From Porphyromonas sp. (lineage in GTDB: Bacteria > Bacteroidota > Bacteroidia > Bacteroidales > Porphyromonadaceae): a stretch of DNA of 5,648 nucleotides. Location: contig JASBZJ010000127.1 of assembly GCA_029983495.1 (NCBI GenBank), positions 1 to 5,648 on the forward strand, in the 5' to 3' direction. The stretch's first letter is position 1. Each line of letters begins with the position of its first letter. Below, piece after piece: positions 1 through 4,709 of this stretch. The notes under the pieces are model-generated. The model ran no database searches. It was not told the DNA's origin and saw nothing but the letters and a program-made list of their open reading frames with translations. Both the position numbers and the translations under genes were made by a program.

Positions 1-1201
1 CACGGCTTTTCATACGCCCCTCAGGCAAGTTTACCATGCCATAACTAAAGTGTACCAAATCCTTCCCAAACGAAAAACCCAATTTCGAAAGCAGTAATGA
101 AAGAACTTTAAAGTGATATTCCTGCTCATTCCCCACAACGTATACCATTTTATCGATAGGGTAATCGTTATAACGCATTTTTGCGGTACCAATATCCTGT
201 GTAATATACACGCTTGTTCCATCACTACGCAACAGTATTTTCTCGTCTAAACCATCGTTGCGTAAATCAGCCCACACACTTCCATCGGAGTGTTTTACAA
301 ATAGGCCTTCGCTAAGGCCACGCAACACTTCCTCCTTACCCACTTTATAGGTATCGCTTTCGTAATATATTTTATCGAAATCCACTCCCATACGTTGGTA
401 GGTTTCATCAAAGCCTTCGTAAACCCAATGGTTCATTTGGTTCCACAAAGCAAGCGTTTCCGTATCGCCTTGCTCCCATTTTCGTAGCATTTCGCGAGCT
501 TCCTGCATTAAAGGAGCTTGCTCCTTTGCTTCGTCTAAAGGATGCCCCTCAGCAACTAAATTTTCAACCTGAGCTTTATAATGTTTATCGAAAAGCACGT
601 AGTAATCCCCCACAAGGTGATCGCCTTTTTTACCACTACATTGGGGCGTTTCGCCATTACCCCAATGTAGCCATGCTACCATCGACTTACATATATGAAT
701 ACCTCGATCGTTAACGATGTTCGTTTTTACAACATTATACCCATTGGCTTCTACAATACGCGCAAGGCTATAACCTAACAAATTATTCCTAACATGCCCC
801 AAATGTAATGGCTTATTCGTGTTGGGCGAGGAATACTCAATCATATATGTAGCAGCATCTTGCGAAGCGGTTTTATGCCCCCAACTAGGGTGCGATGCAA
901 CTTCGTTAAGCATTTCGCCAAAAGCTTTGCTCGAAAGGCTTATGTTTAGGAAACCATTAACAACTTCAACCGATGCTACAAAACTGTACTTACCTGTAAG
1001 CGCATTGCCAATTTCGGTTGCCGTATCCATAGGCTTCTTCTTACTGGCTTTAAGTATTGGGAAAACCACAAAAGTGTAATCGCCCTCAAATTCAGGTCGA
1101 GTTTCCTGCAACACAATATCGGTTGCCGAAAGCGAAGTTTGATATAATTCGTTTACGGTGTGGGCAACAGCCTCCGAAAGACGCATTACCATGCTATTCA
1201 T
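1..1201 (-). CDS. argS: Arginyl-tRNA synthetase, 3' end outside window
   Basis: This enzyme charges tRNA-Arg with arginine using ATP in the cytoplasm (class I aminoacyl-tRNA synthetase). The 400 visible codons run from ATG at 1201 without a stop to the window edge. Residues 1 to about 100 fit the N-terminal Add-1 domain that contacts the tRNA elbow. The class I signature follows: SSPNTNKPLHLGHVRN, with HLGH at residues 133-136. The Rossmann catalytic domain continues with ITQDIGTA and VVGNEQEYHF. The visible part ends in LPEGRMKSR (residues 392-400), the KMSK-like loop of this family. The C-terminal DALR anticodon-binding domain, roughly the last 190 residues in relatives, lies beyond the window. 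The start is 13 bases past the coaE stop, so the gene is probably cotranscribed with it. A second in-frame ATG at 1192 is possible. No Shine-Dalgarno sequence is visible; the leader is A/T-rich. The identification is secure. Confidence 0.96.
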   Translation of the reverse strand, partial: MNSMVMRLSEAVAHTVNELYQTSLSATDIVLQETRPEFEGDYTFVVFPILKASKKKPMDTATEIGNALTGKYSFVASVEVVNGFLNISLSSKAFGEMLNEVASHPSWGHKTASQDAATYMIEYSSPNTNKPLHLGHVRNNLLGYSLARIVEANGYNVVKTNIVNDRGIHICKSMVAWLHWGNGETPQCSGKKGDHLVGDYYVLFDKHYKAQVENLVAEGHPLDEAKEQAPLMQEAREMLRKWEQGDTETLALWNQMNHWVYEGFDETYQRMGVDFDKIYYESDTYKVGKEEVLRGLSEGLFVKHSDGSVWADLRNDGLDEKILLRSDGTSVYITQDIGTAKMRYNDYPIDKMVYVVGNEQEYHFKVLSLLLSKLGFSFGKDLVHFSYGMVNLPEGRMKSR

Positions 1202-1214
1202 AACAAAAATATGA

Positions 1215-1838
1215 TCAAGATTTAGAGTATAAGGTTTCAAGAAAGGGAATAAGTTGCGATAATAGCGAACTGGAAGGGTTATTTACAACTGTTAAATGAG
1301 GCTTATCGCCTTGGTAAGTAGGCACCCCCTGCTGGGCAAAAATACGAGCTTCTATCTCGTTCGGCAACGCCTTGTCGCGCAGTTTAATGCGTTCAATGCG
1401 TACTTCCAGATCAGCCTCAACAGTTATAAATGCTTGGCATATTGCCATAAGCGAAGGAATTGCGTACAACAAAGCAGTTTCAACAGCGCATAAAGGGGCT
1501 TGTTGTGTTGATAACCATTTTACTAATTGTTGCTCGGTAGCACGATGAACTACACACTCAACCTTTTTTCGCAACGGTTCGTTACTGAATATTTGTGAGG
1601 CTAAAAATGAACGATTTACTTGCCCTGTAGAAGTATTGTAAACCTCGGCTCCAAATAACTCAAGCATAAAAGCTTTTACTTCGGTATTGGAGTTGTATAG
1701 TGCTTTTGCCTCGGCATCACAATCAAAAACAGGTATACCAATCCTACTAAGTATTTGGGCAATATAACTCTTTCCGCTACCAATACCGCCTGTTACCCCA
1801 ATTAAAAGAGGTGTAATGGCACAGCCTACACTATACAT
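1215..1838 (-). CDS. coaE: Dephospho-CoA kinase
   Basis: This enzyme phosphorylates the ribose 3'-OH of dephospho-CoA with ATP, the last step of coenzyme A synthesis, in the cytoplasm. The 207 residues match the usual family length of about 200. The Walker A loop is GGIGSGKS at residues 17-24. FDCDAEAK follows, with D39 and D41 in the usual acidic substrate-site position. VNRSFLASQIF and VVHRA (residues 74-100) align with the CoA-domain segment, where most relatives have a proline after the His; here it is Arg99. The VETALLYA segment (119-126) takes the place of the common PLLFE-like motif. Arginines at 146, 149 and 153 fit the lid region. The only Met before the P-loop is residue 1, giving about ten residues more than many family members. 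The start lies 16 bases after the stop of the YbbR-like gene, and argS follows 13 bases downstream, consistent with an operon. Confidence 0.95.
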   Translation of the reverse strand: MYSVGCAITPLLIGVTGGIGSGKSYIAQILSRIGIPVFDCDAEAKALYNSNTEVKAFMLELFGAEVYNTSTGQVNRSFLASQIFSNEPLRKKVECVVHRATEQQLVKWLSTQQAPLCAVETALLYAIPSLMAICQAFITVEADLEVRIERIKLRDKALPNEIEARIFAQQGVPTYQGDKPHLTVVNNPSSSLLSQLIPFLETLYSKS

Positions 1839-1854
1839 ACTGGCAACTTTGTTA

Positions 1855-2886
1855 CTAGTTCTCCTCCAGAAGGTATTCTACCAATAAAGGGCTTACCTCA
1901 TAACGAATTATACGCTCGGGCAATTCCTCTACCCTAACTTTAAGTTTTTTCGAACCGCCTCCTTTAGGTTGTGGTGCTTTATGTATGTCGTTATAGTCCA
2001 CTACGGCGATAAAATCGCTTGGCTTATACCTATTGTATGCCGATTGAGGAATAACAATACGAACATCAACTGTAGCAACGAAGGGGCGCAACTGCATCGA
2101 GGGAGGAACATTAACAACCTTTAGCGGAACCTCGAAGGTCTGCTGGGTAAGCACCTCAACTTTTATAGAAGCCTTTACACGTTCGGTTGAAAGTGTTACC
2201 CCGGCTGGGGCTACTAAGGGAACCGAAATAACCTCGTCTTGATGAATATCTTTTATGTGTTTAGCTTCTGTAGCTATAAAGGTTATCTTATCGAGTACAC
2301 TTTTTGCTCCGTATACTTCTACGTTACTAGGTTCAATATTCATAGGGTATAACATATACCCTCCCCGCTCTTCCGGTACTACTTTATTTACCACAGGAAC
2401 GCTTTTGCTATTCCTACGATAAAAAGGGATGCTAATATTCGAAGGCGAAATGGAACGAACAATAACCTTGTTACCAAGTTTAGCTCGCACACGCTGACGC
2501 ATTAGCTCATCCGAAACCTCAAACCGCTTTTTGCGAATATCGCTTTCGGTAACGAAATGTGTAATAGTATCGCCACGGCGGTTAAAACTATAACGCAATA
2601 GGGTAAAACCTTTGGCTTCAACTTGTGCAACAACTTCGTGTGGGGGCTCTTTTTCAAAAGCATACTTATCCGACAAATCGGCATAGCGCAATGGGAAAAC
2701 AACCTCAATTGTGCTATTCGATGAATCGTTTAATGCGGTTAAAAGCCACAACCCCGACGAAATTACTAAAGCAACAACAAACAGCAACCCTTTGCGAAAG
2801 CGAGGGGTTTGCACTCGTTGGTTAAGGGTTTCCCTTCGGTTAGGGTTCTTTTTCCCTTTATCCTTGGGGATGAGGTTTAGTTTCAT
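1855..2886 (-). CDS. YbbR-like (CdaR-family) membrane-anchored protein
   Basis: This 343-residue protein has a short basic cytoplasmic N-terminus (K and R rich, residues 2-32), one membrane span at about 33-52 (KGLLFVVALVISSGLWLLTA) and a long extracytoplasmic part rich in beta strands. YbbR-like repeats can be recognised by recurring patterns such as IPFYRRNSKSVPVV, YMLYPMNIEPSNVEVYG followed by KSVLDKI (about 152-200), and EVLTQQTFEVPLKVVNVP (about 244-261). In Firmicutes the YbbR protein CdaR modulates the c-di-AMP cyclase CdaA. No cyclase gene lies next to it here, and the role of the Bacteroidota members is not established. Placement between yajC and coaE is, as far as I know, common in this phylum and supports the call. 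No catalytic residues are expected. A 60-base gap separates it from yajC upstream. The C-terminus EYLLEEN looks complete. Confidence 0.88.
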   Translation of the reverse strand: MKLNLIPKDKGKKNPNRRETLNQRVQTPRFRKGLLFVVALVISSGLWLLTALNDSSNSTIEVVFPLRYADLSDKYAFEKEPPHEVVAQVEAKGFTLLRYSFNRRGDTITHFVTESDIRKKRFEVSDELMRQRVRAKLGNKVIVRSISPSNISIPFYRRNSKSVPVVNKVVPEERGGYMLYPMNIEPSNVEVYGAKSVLDKITFIATEAKHIKDIHQDEVISVPLVAPAGVTLSTERVKASIKVEVLTQQTFEVPLKVVNVPPSMQLRPFVATVDVRIVIPQSAYNRYKPSDFIAVVDYNDIHKAPQPKGGGSKKLKVRVEELPERIIRYEVSPLLVEYLLEEN

Positions 2887-2946
2887 TACATGGAAAAGTT
2901 TATTGCAACCTAAGCTACAATTTGGCTCCGCCCGTAAGTAATTAGT

Positions 2947-3252
2947 TTAGTTATTTGCGGGGTATACCGAAGTTTTTTCTACACGAATATGAATGTTCTT
3001 ATCTACTTCTATCAAAAAGTAGGTTTCGCTTACTTCGCGTATGGTTCCATGTATACCACCTGCAGTAAGTACTTTATCTCCAATCGCCAAAGCAGCGCGT
3101 TGCTTCTGAATTTCTTTCTGCTTTTTCGATTGTGGACGAATAAAAAAGAGCCAAAAAACAAGTACCAGTGCTACCATCAATACTAGCGATGGCCACATTG
3201 AGGGCTTACCACCTGCAGCAGCGTCCATTAAAAATAGATCCAATAGGTTCAT
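2947..3252 (-). CDS. yajC: Sec translocon accessory subunit YajC
   Basis: YajC is a small inner-membrane partner of SecDF-YidC and the SecYEG protein-export channel. The 101 residues match the family's usual 90-110. One membrane helix spans about residues 20-38 (MWPSLVLMVALVLVFWLFF). The hallmark IRPQSKKQKE (38-47) follows on the cytoplasmic side, then the conserved beta-rich segment GDKVLTAGGIHGTI and a closing VEKTSVYP. The extra N-terminal stretch, MNLLDLFLMDAAAGGKPS, carries the DAAAGG-type lead seen in Bacteroidota members. This is the first gene of the leftward cluster; nothing is coded on its strand for the next several hundred bases. nusB, which I would often expect immediately upstream in this phylum, is absent from that position. 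The start ATG at 3252 has no Shine-Dalgarno sequence, as is usual in the phylum. Confidence 0.95.
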   Translation of the reverse strand: MNLLDLFLMDAAAGGKPSMWPSLVLMVALVLVFWLFFIRPQSKKQKEIQKQRAALAIGDKVLTAGGIHGTIREVSETYFLIEVDKNIHIRVEKTSVYPANN

Positions 3253-3296
3253 TACTTATTAATCTTCGTTCTAAATAGTTATCAATTAGCATTCGT

Positions 3297-3327
3297 CACC
3301 CAACGCTATGGGTACACACTTTGGGTG
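3297..3327. repeat. Inverted repeat at the yajC transcript start
   Basis: CACCCAA at 3297-3303 and its exact complement TTGGGTG at 3321-3327 are separated by 17 bases. The repeat directly abuts the candidate -7 box of yajC and overlaps the predicted start of transcription. It could be an operator or a leader hairpin. The 7-bp arms with a long spacer are only moderately convincing. Confidence 0.35.
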
Positions 3328-3360
3328 CAAAGTAACAAAAAATCAGGCTAAATACCTAAA
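3328..3360 (-). promoter_or_regulatory. Candidate promoter of the yajC operon
   Basis: Read on the minus strand, TTACTTTG (3335-3328) matches the Bacteroidota -7 box TAnnTTTG except for its second base. TTTA (3360-3357) sits 21 bases further upstream where TTTG is expected at -33. Transcription would begin near 3322, giving a leader of about 70 nt before yajC. It is the only plausible box found between yajC and the next ORF on that strand. The match is imperfect. Confidence 0.4.
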
Positions 3361-3393
3361 TTCCACATGAAGAGGTGGCATGGGTAGCTCTCA

Positions 3394-3436
3394 ATGATAA
3401 GTGCAATACATCTTATCGAATGCGATACCTTATCAT
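3394..3436. repeat. Three GATAAG half-sites in inverted arrangement
   Basis: ATGATAAG (3394-3401) and CTTATCAT (3429-3436) form a perfect 8-bp inverted repeat. A third half-site, CTTATC, lies between them at 3412-3417. It overlaps a small hairpin, TATCG-AATG-CGATA (3414-3427). The half-sites begin 16 and 17 bases apart. The layout could be a binding site for a dimeric regulator between the two divergent promoters. No regulator can be named. Confidence 0.35.
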
Positions 3437-3575
3437 AGCGTAAGTTACTTTCTCATATTAAGACTTGGCGAACATACACAAAAAGCAAGCTAACTTCATT
3501 ACTCAATCGAGTGCCTAACTGTAGATCGAGTACCATTAGAAATACTGAAAATAGATGGTGTAATATATTTTTTCG

Positions 3576-3583
3576 TATATTTG
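3576..3583 (+). promoter_or_regulatory. Candidate rightward promoter, -7 box TATATTTG
   Basis: TATATTTG matches the Bacteroidota -7 consensus TAnnTTTG at every fixed base. No good TTTG is present at the -33 distance; GATG at 3554-3557 is the best there. Transcription would start near 3588-3590, just before the small hairpin at 3588-3605, and run into the short ORF at 3652 and the truncated ORF at 3799, possibly also tadA. Confidence 0.4.
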
Positions 3584-3587
3584 AGAG

Positions 3588-3628
3588 CGTAACAACAATG
3601 TTACGAGCGTAGCTTAACGTATTTAAGC
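3588..3628 (+). promoter_or_regulatory. Two small hairpins in the presumed leader
   Basis: The first hairpin is CGTAACA (3588-3594), loop ACAA, TGTTACG (3599-3605), a perfect 7-bp stem. The second is GCTTAA (3612-3617), loop CGTAT, TTAAGC (3623-3628), a perfect 6-bp stem. Both lie between the TATATTTG box and the ATG at 3652. Neither is followed by a U tract, so they do not look like terminators. They may stabilise the 5' end of the message or act as operators. Confidence 0.4.
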
Positions 3629-3651
3629 AACTTATTAACCTATTAATGATA

Positions 3652-3729
3652 ATGAAAAAACCATTTGAAGAACTTGAGGAACTTCTTTTTTTTCAGAAGG
3701 AATCGGCTACTATGCCCAGCGTTCTATAG
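3652..3729 (+). CDS. 25-residue ORF, leader peptide or gene remnant
   Basis: The ORF reads MKKPFEELEELL followed by FFQKESATMPSVL, then two consecutive TAG codons (3727-3732). It starts at ATG 3652 in an A/T-rich context (TTAATGATAATG), 60-odd bases downstream of the TATATTTG box. The N-terminus looks like the beginning of a normal cytoplasmic protein: MKK, then a charged amphipathic helix. I do not recognise a family. It lies in the same frame as the ORF at 3799, with the intervening 66 bases after the stops lacking any start codon. It could be a short regulatory peptide, the start of a decayed gene, or chance. Its size alone makes coding status uncertain. Confidence 0.25.
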   Translation: MKKPFEELEELLFFQKESATMPSVL

Positions 3730-3798
3730 TAGTTCACTAGCCATACTCGAACAACTTCTAGAATCAACCTCCAACTAATACATTTAATTAACCGAATA

Positions 3799-4071
3799 AT
3801 GAAAACGCTTAACACGTCATTTTCTATCAGGTACACATTGCTGTTTTTTCTGTTATTTCTTCCATTACTTATAAAAGCACAGCAATACACAATTACGGGT
3901 GGAGTGTATTCAGTAGCAGGAGAACCAATACCATACACAACGGTACAAATAAGCAATAGCGACTCGACCATTGTATCAGGTTGCTACACAAACCCTCAAG
4001 GAGAATTTAGCCTAAATGTAGAGCATAAAGGAACATTTAGTATACATTACCTATGTTACAGCCATACATAA
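3799..4071 (+). pseudogene. Truncated N-terminus of a surface protein (CarboxypepD_reg-like domain)
   Basis: The 90-residue product has a clear signal peptide: R11, a hydrophobic stretch at 13-25 and KAQQ with cleavage likely after A27. A carboxypeptidase-regulatory-like beta-sandwich domain follows from about residue 30. The family pattern is evident: ITGGVYSVAGEPIPYTTVQI, then YTNPQGEFSLNV (63-74) and FSIHYLCY (80-87), which corresponds to the usual ISYLGY. In Bacteroidota this domain normally opens TonB-dependent receptors and related outer-membrane barrel proteins of several hundred residues. Here translation stops three codons past that strand, so the last strand, plug and barrel are absent. 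Codons are rich in A endings (ACA, GGA, ATA, CTA), unlike tadA and the M23 gene beside it, which suggests a different origin. The end overlaps tadA by 19 bases. A functional small secreted protein cannot be excluded, but a remnant is more likely. Confidence 0.65.
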
Positions 4072-4502
4072 AAACCGATGAGCAATGGATGCAGTGTGCC
4101 TTGGTGGAAGCAAAAAAAGCATTCGATGAGGATGAGGTTCCTATTGGTGCTGTTATAGTAGCTAATGACAGGCTTGTTGCTAGCTGTCATAATCAGGTTG
4201 AACATTTAAACGATGCTACTGCCCATGCCGAAATATTGGCACTAACTTCGGCAATGGACTATTTTGGAGCAAAATACTTGCCACATTGTACCCTATATGT
4301 TACAGTTGAGCCGTGTGTTATGTGTATGGGGGCTATACGTTGGGCACAAATTAGCCGTGTGGTGTTTGCTGCCACCGATGAAAAGGCTGGTTATAGACAG
4401 CTATCGCCAAAAGCTGTTCATCCATCGTGCCAAGTGCTTCAAGGAGTACTCGAAGCTCCTTGTAGAGAGCTTATGAAACGCTTTTTTAAGCAAAAGCGTT
4501 AG
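4053..4502 (+). CDS. tadA: tRNA-specific adenosine deaminase
   Basis: TadA converts adenosine 34 to inosine in the anticodon of tRNA-Arg(ACG), letting it read several arginine codons. The 149 residues match the family's usual 150-165. The zinc site of the cytidine-deaminase fold is complete: H58-A-E60, where E60 is the proton shuttle, and P87-C88-V-M-C91. N47 and D109, equivalent to E. coli N46 and D108 at the substrate pocket, are present. Other family landmarks are EVPIGAVIV (28-36), TLYVTVEPC and AIRWAQISRVVFAATDEKAG. The C-terminus is basic (MKRFFKQKR), as expected for RNA contact. The start at 4053 lies inside the end of the preceding truncated ORF, in another frame. The next Met, residue 13, falls within the conserved TDEQWM segment and would leave a short N-terminus, so 4053 is preferred. 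No terminator is evident downstream. Confidence 0.95.
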   Translation: MLQPYIKTDEQWMQCALVEAKKAFDEDEVPIGAVIVANDRLVASCHNQVEHLNDATAHAEILALTSAMDYFGAKYLPHCTLYVTVEPCVMCMGAIRWAQISRVVFAATDEKAGYRQLSPKAVHPSCQVLQGVLEAPCRELMKRFFKQKR

Positions 4503-4588
4503 CGCATTGCCTTTTCTCATGTATAGTTAAGATTCCTGAAATATCTACTAGTTTTCTCTAAACTCCATTAAATAGAGTGAGTGAATTG

Positions 4589-4619
4589 CTTGATATATAA
4601 AATGAAATTACTACCTTAG
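4589..4619 (+). promoter_or_regulatory. Promoter of the M23 peptidase gene
   Basis: CTTG at 4589-4592 (TTTG expected) is followed, after exactly 19 bases, by TACCTTAG at 4612-4619 (TAnnTTTG with one mismatch). The preferred Bacteroidota spacing is about 19. Transcription should start near 4623-4626, giving a leader of about 85 nt before the ATG at 4710. This is the best-spaced promoter in the window. Confidence 0.6.
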
Positions 4620-4622
4620 CAC

Positions 4623-4666
4623 TGTTGTTGTTTTGGGAGGAGGGTCTTCCTTCCAAAACAGTAACG
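4623..4666 (+). ncRNA. 5'-terminal leader hairpin of the M23 gene
   Basis: Bases 4624-4642 pair without interruption with 4647-4665, a 19-bp stem closed by the loop GGTC (4643-4646). U4623 and G4666 can add a wobble pair. Four pairs are G-U (4627/4662, 4628/4661, 4637/4652 and 4642/4647). On the opposite strand these become A-C mismatches, so the fold is favoured only in rightward RNA. The hairpin begins at the predicted transcript start and has no U tract after it. It therefore looks like a stabilising or regulatory leader element, not an intrinsic terminator. About 44 nt of unpaired leader follow before the start codon. No known riboswitch family is recognised. Confidence 0.6.
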
Positions 4667-4709
4667 TGATGAAGTAACAGTAAGAACAAAGAAAAACCTA
4701 GAAGAAAGA

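Larger units (their letters stand above)
3253..3651. other. Long intergenic region without a recognisable gene
   Basis: About 400 bases separate yajC (leftward) from the first short rightward ORF. I see no tRNA, no other RNA of a known family and no ORF with recognisable coding features in any frame. The stretch holds the candidate yajC promoter, the inverted repeat at 3297-3327, a cluster of three GATAAG half-sites at 3394-3436, a 10-base near-repeat (ATCGAGTGCC at 3506, ATCGAGTACC at 3525), and a promoter-like box with two hairpins at 3576-3628. It may be the remains of a decayed gene or a regulatory region serving both sides. Confidence 0.6.
4503..4709. other. Intergenic region between tadA and the M23 gene
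   Basis: The first 85 bases after tadA hold nothing firm: CTCTA and TAGAG (near 4555-4577) form a weak 5-bp inverted repeat, and there is no GC-rich hairpin with a T tract. The second half holds the promoter and leader hairpin described separately. The last bases before the M23 start are purine-rich (AGAAGAAAGA) with no canonical Shine-Dalgarno sequence. Confidence 0.5.

Noticed and set aside
819..1079. Plus-strand open frames inside argS (526-714, 819-1079).
   Set aside because: The opposite strand encodes well-conserved ArgRS motifs throughout. The plus-strand products show no recognisable features.
1204..1211. TATTTTTG on the minus strand, a perfect TAnnTTTG box four bases before the argS ATG.
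   Set aside because: It would place the transcript start at or inside the start codon. No TTTG lies at the -33 distance, and the 13-base gap to coaE makes cotranscription more likely. An A/T-rich leader produces such matches by chance.
3253..3651. Possible CRISPR, tRNA, riboswitch or insertion-sequence ends in the intergenic region.
   Set aside because: There are no repeated spacers, no cloverleaf, no known aptamer consensus, and no terminal inverted repeats flanked by target duplications.
3693..3971. Minus-strand open frame of 92 codons with hydrophobic stretches.
   Set aside because: It is antisense to the signal-peptide ORF at 3799, whose hydrophobic codons create the pattern. It has no recognisable domain or promoter.
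4630..4659. GTTTTGG...CCAAAAC hairpin considered as an intrinsic terminator of tadA.
   Set aside because: No U tract follows on either strand. The pairing depends on G-U pairs that exist only in rightward RNA, and the stem lies downstream of a well-spaced promoter, so a 5' leader element fits better.
4669..4677. ATG AAG TAA minimal ORF in the M23 leader, considered as a regulatory start-stop element.
   Set aside because: A two-codon ORF in an 85-nt leader is likely by chance, and nothing around it suggests ribosome loading.
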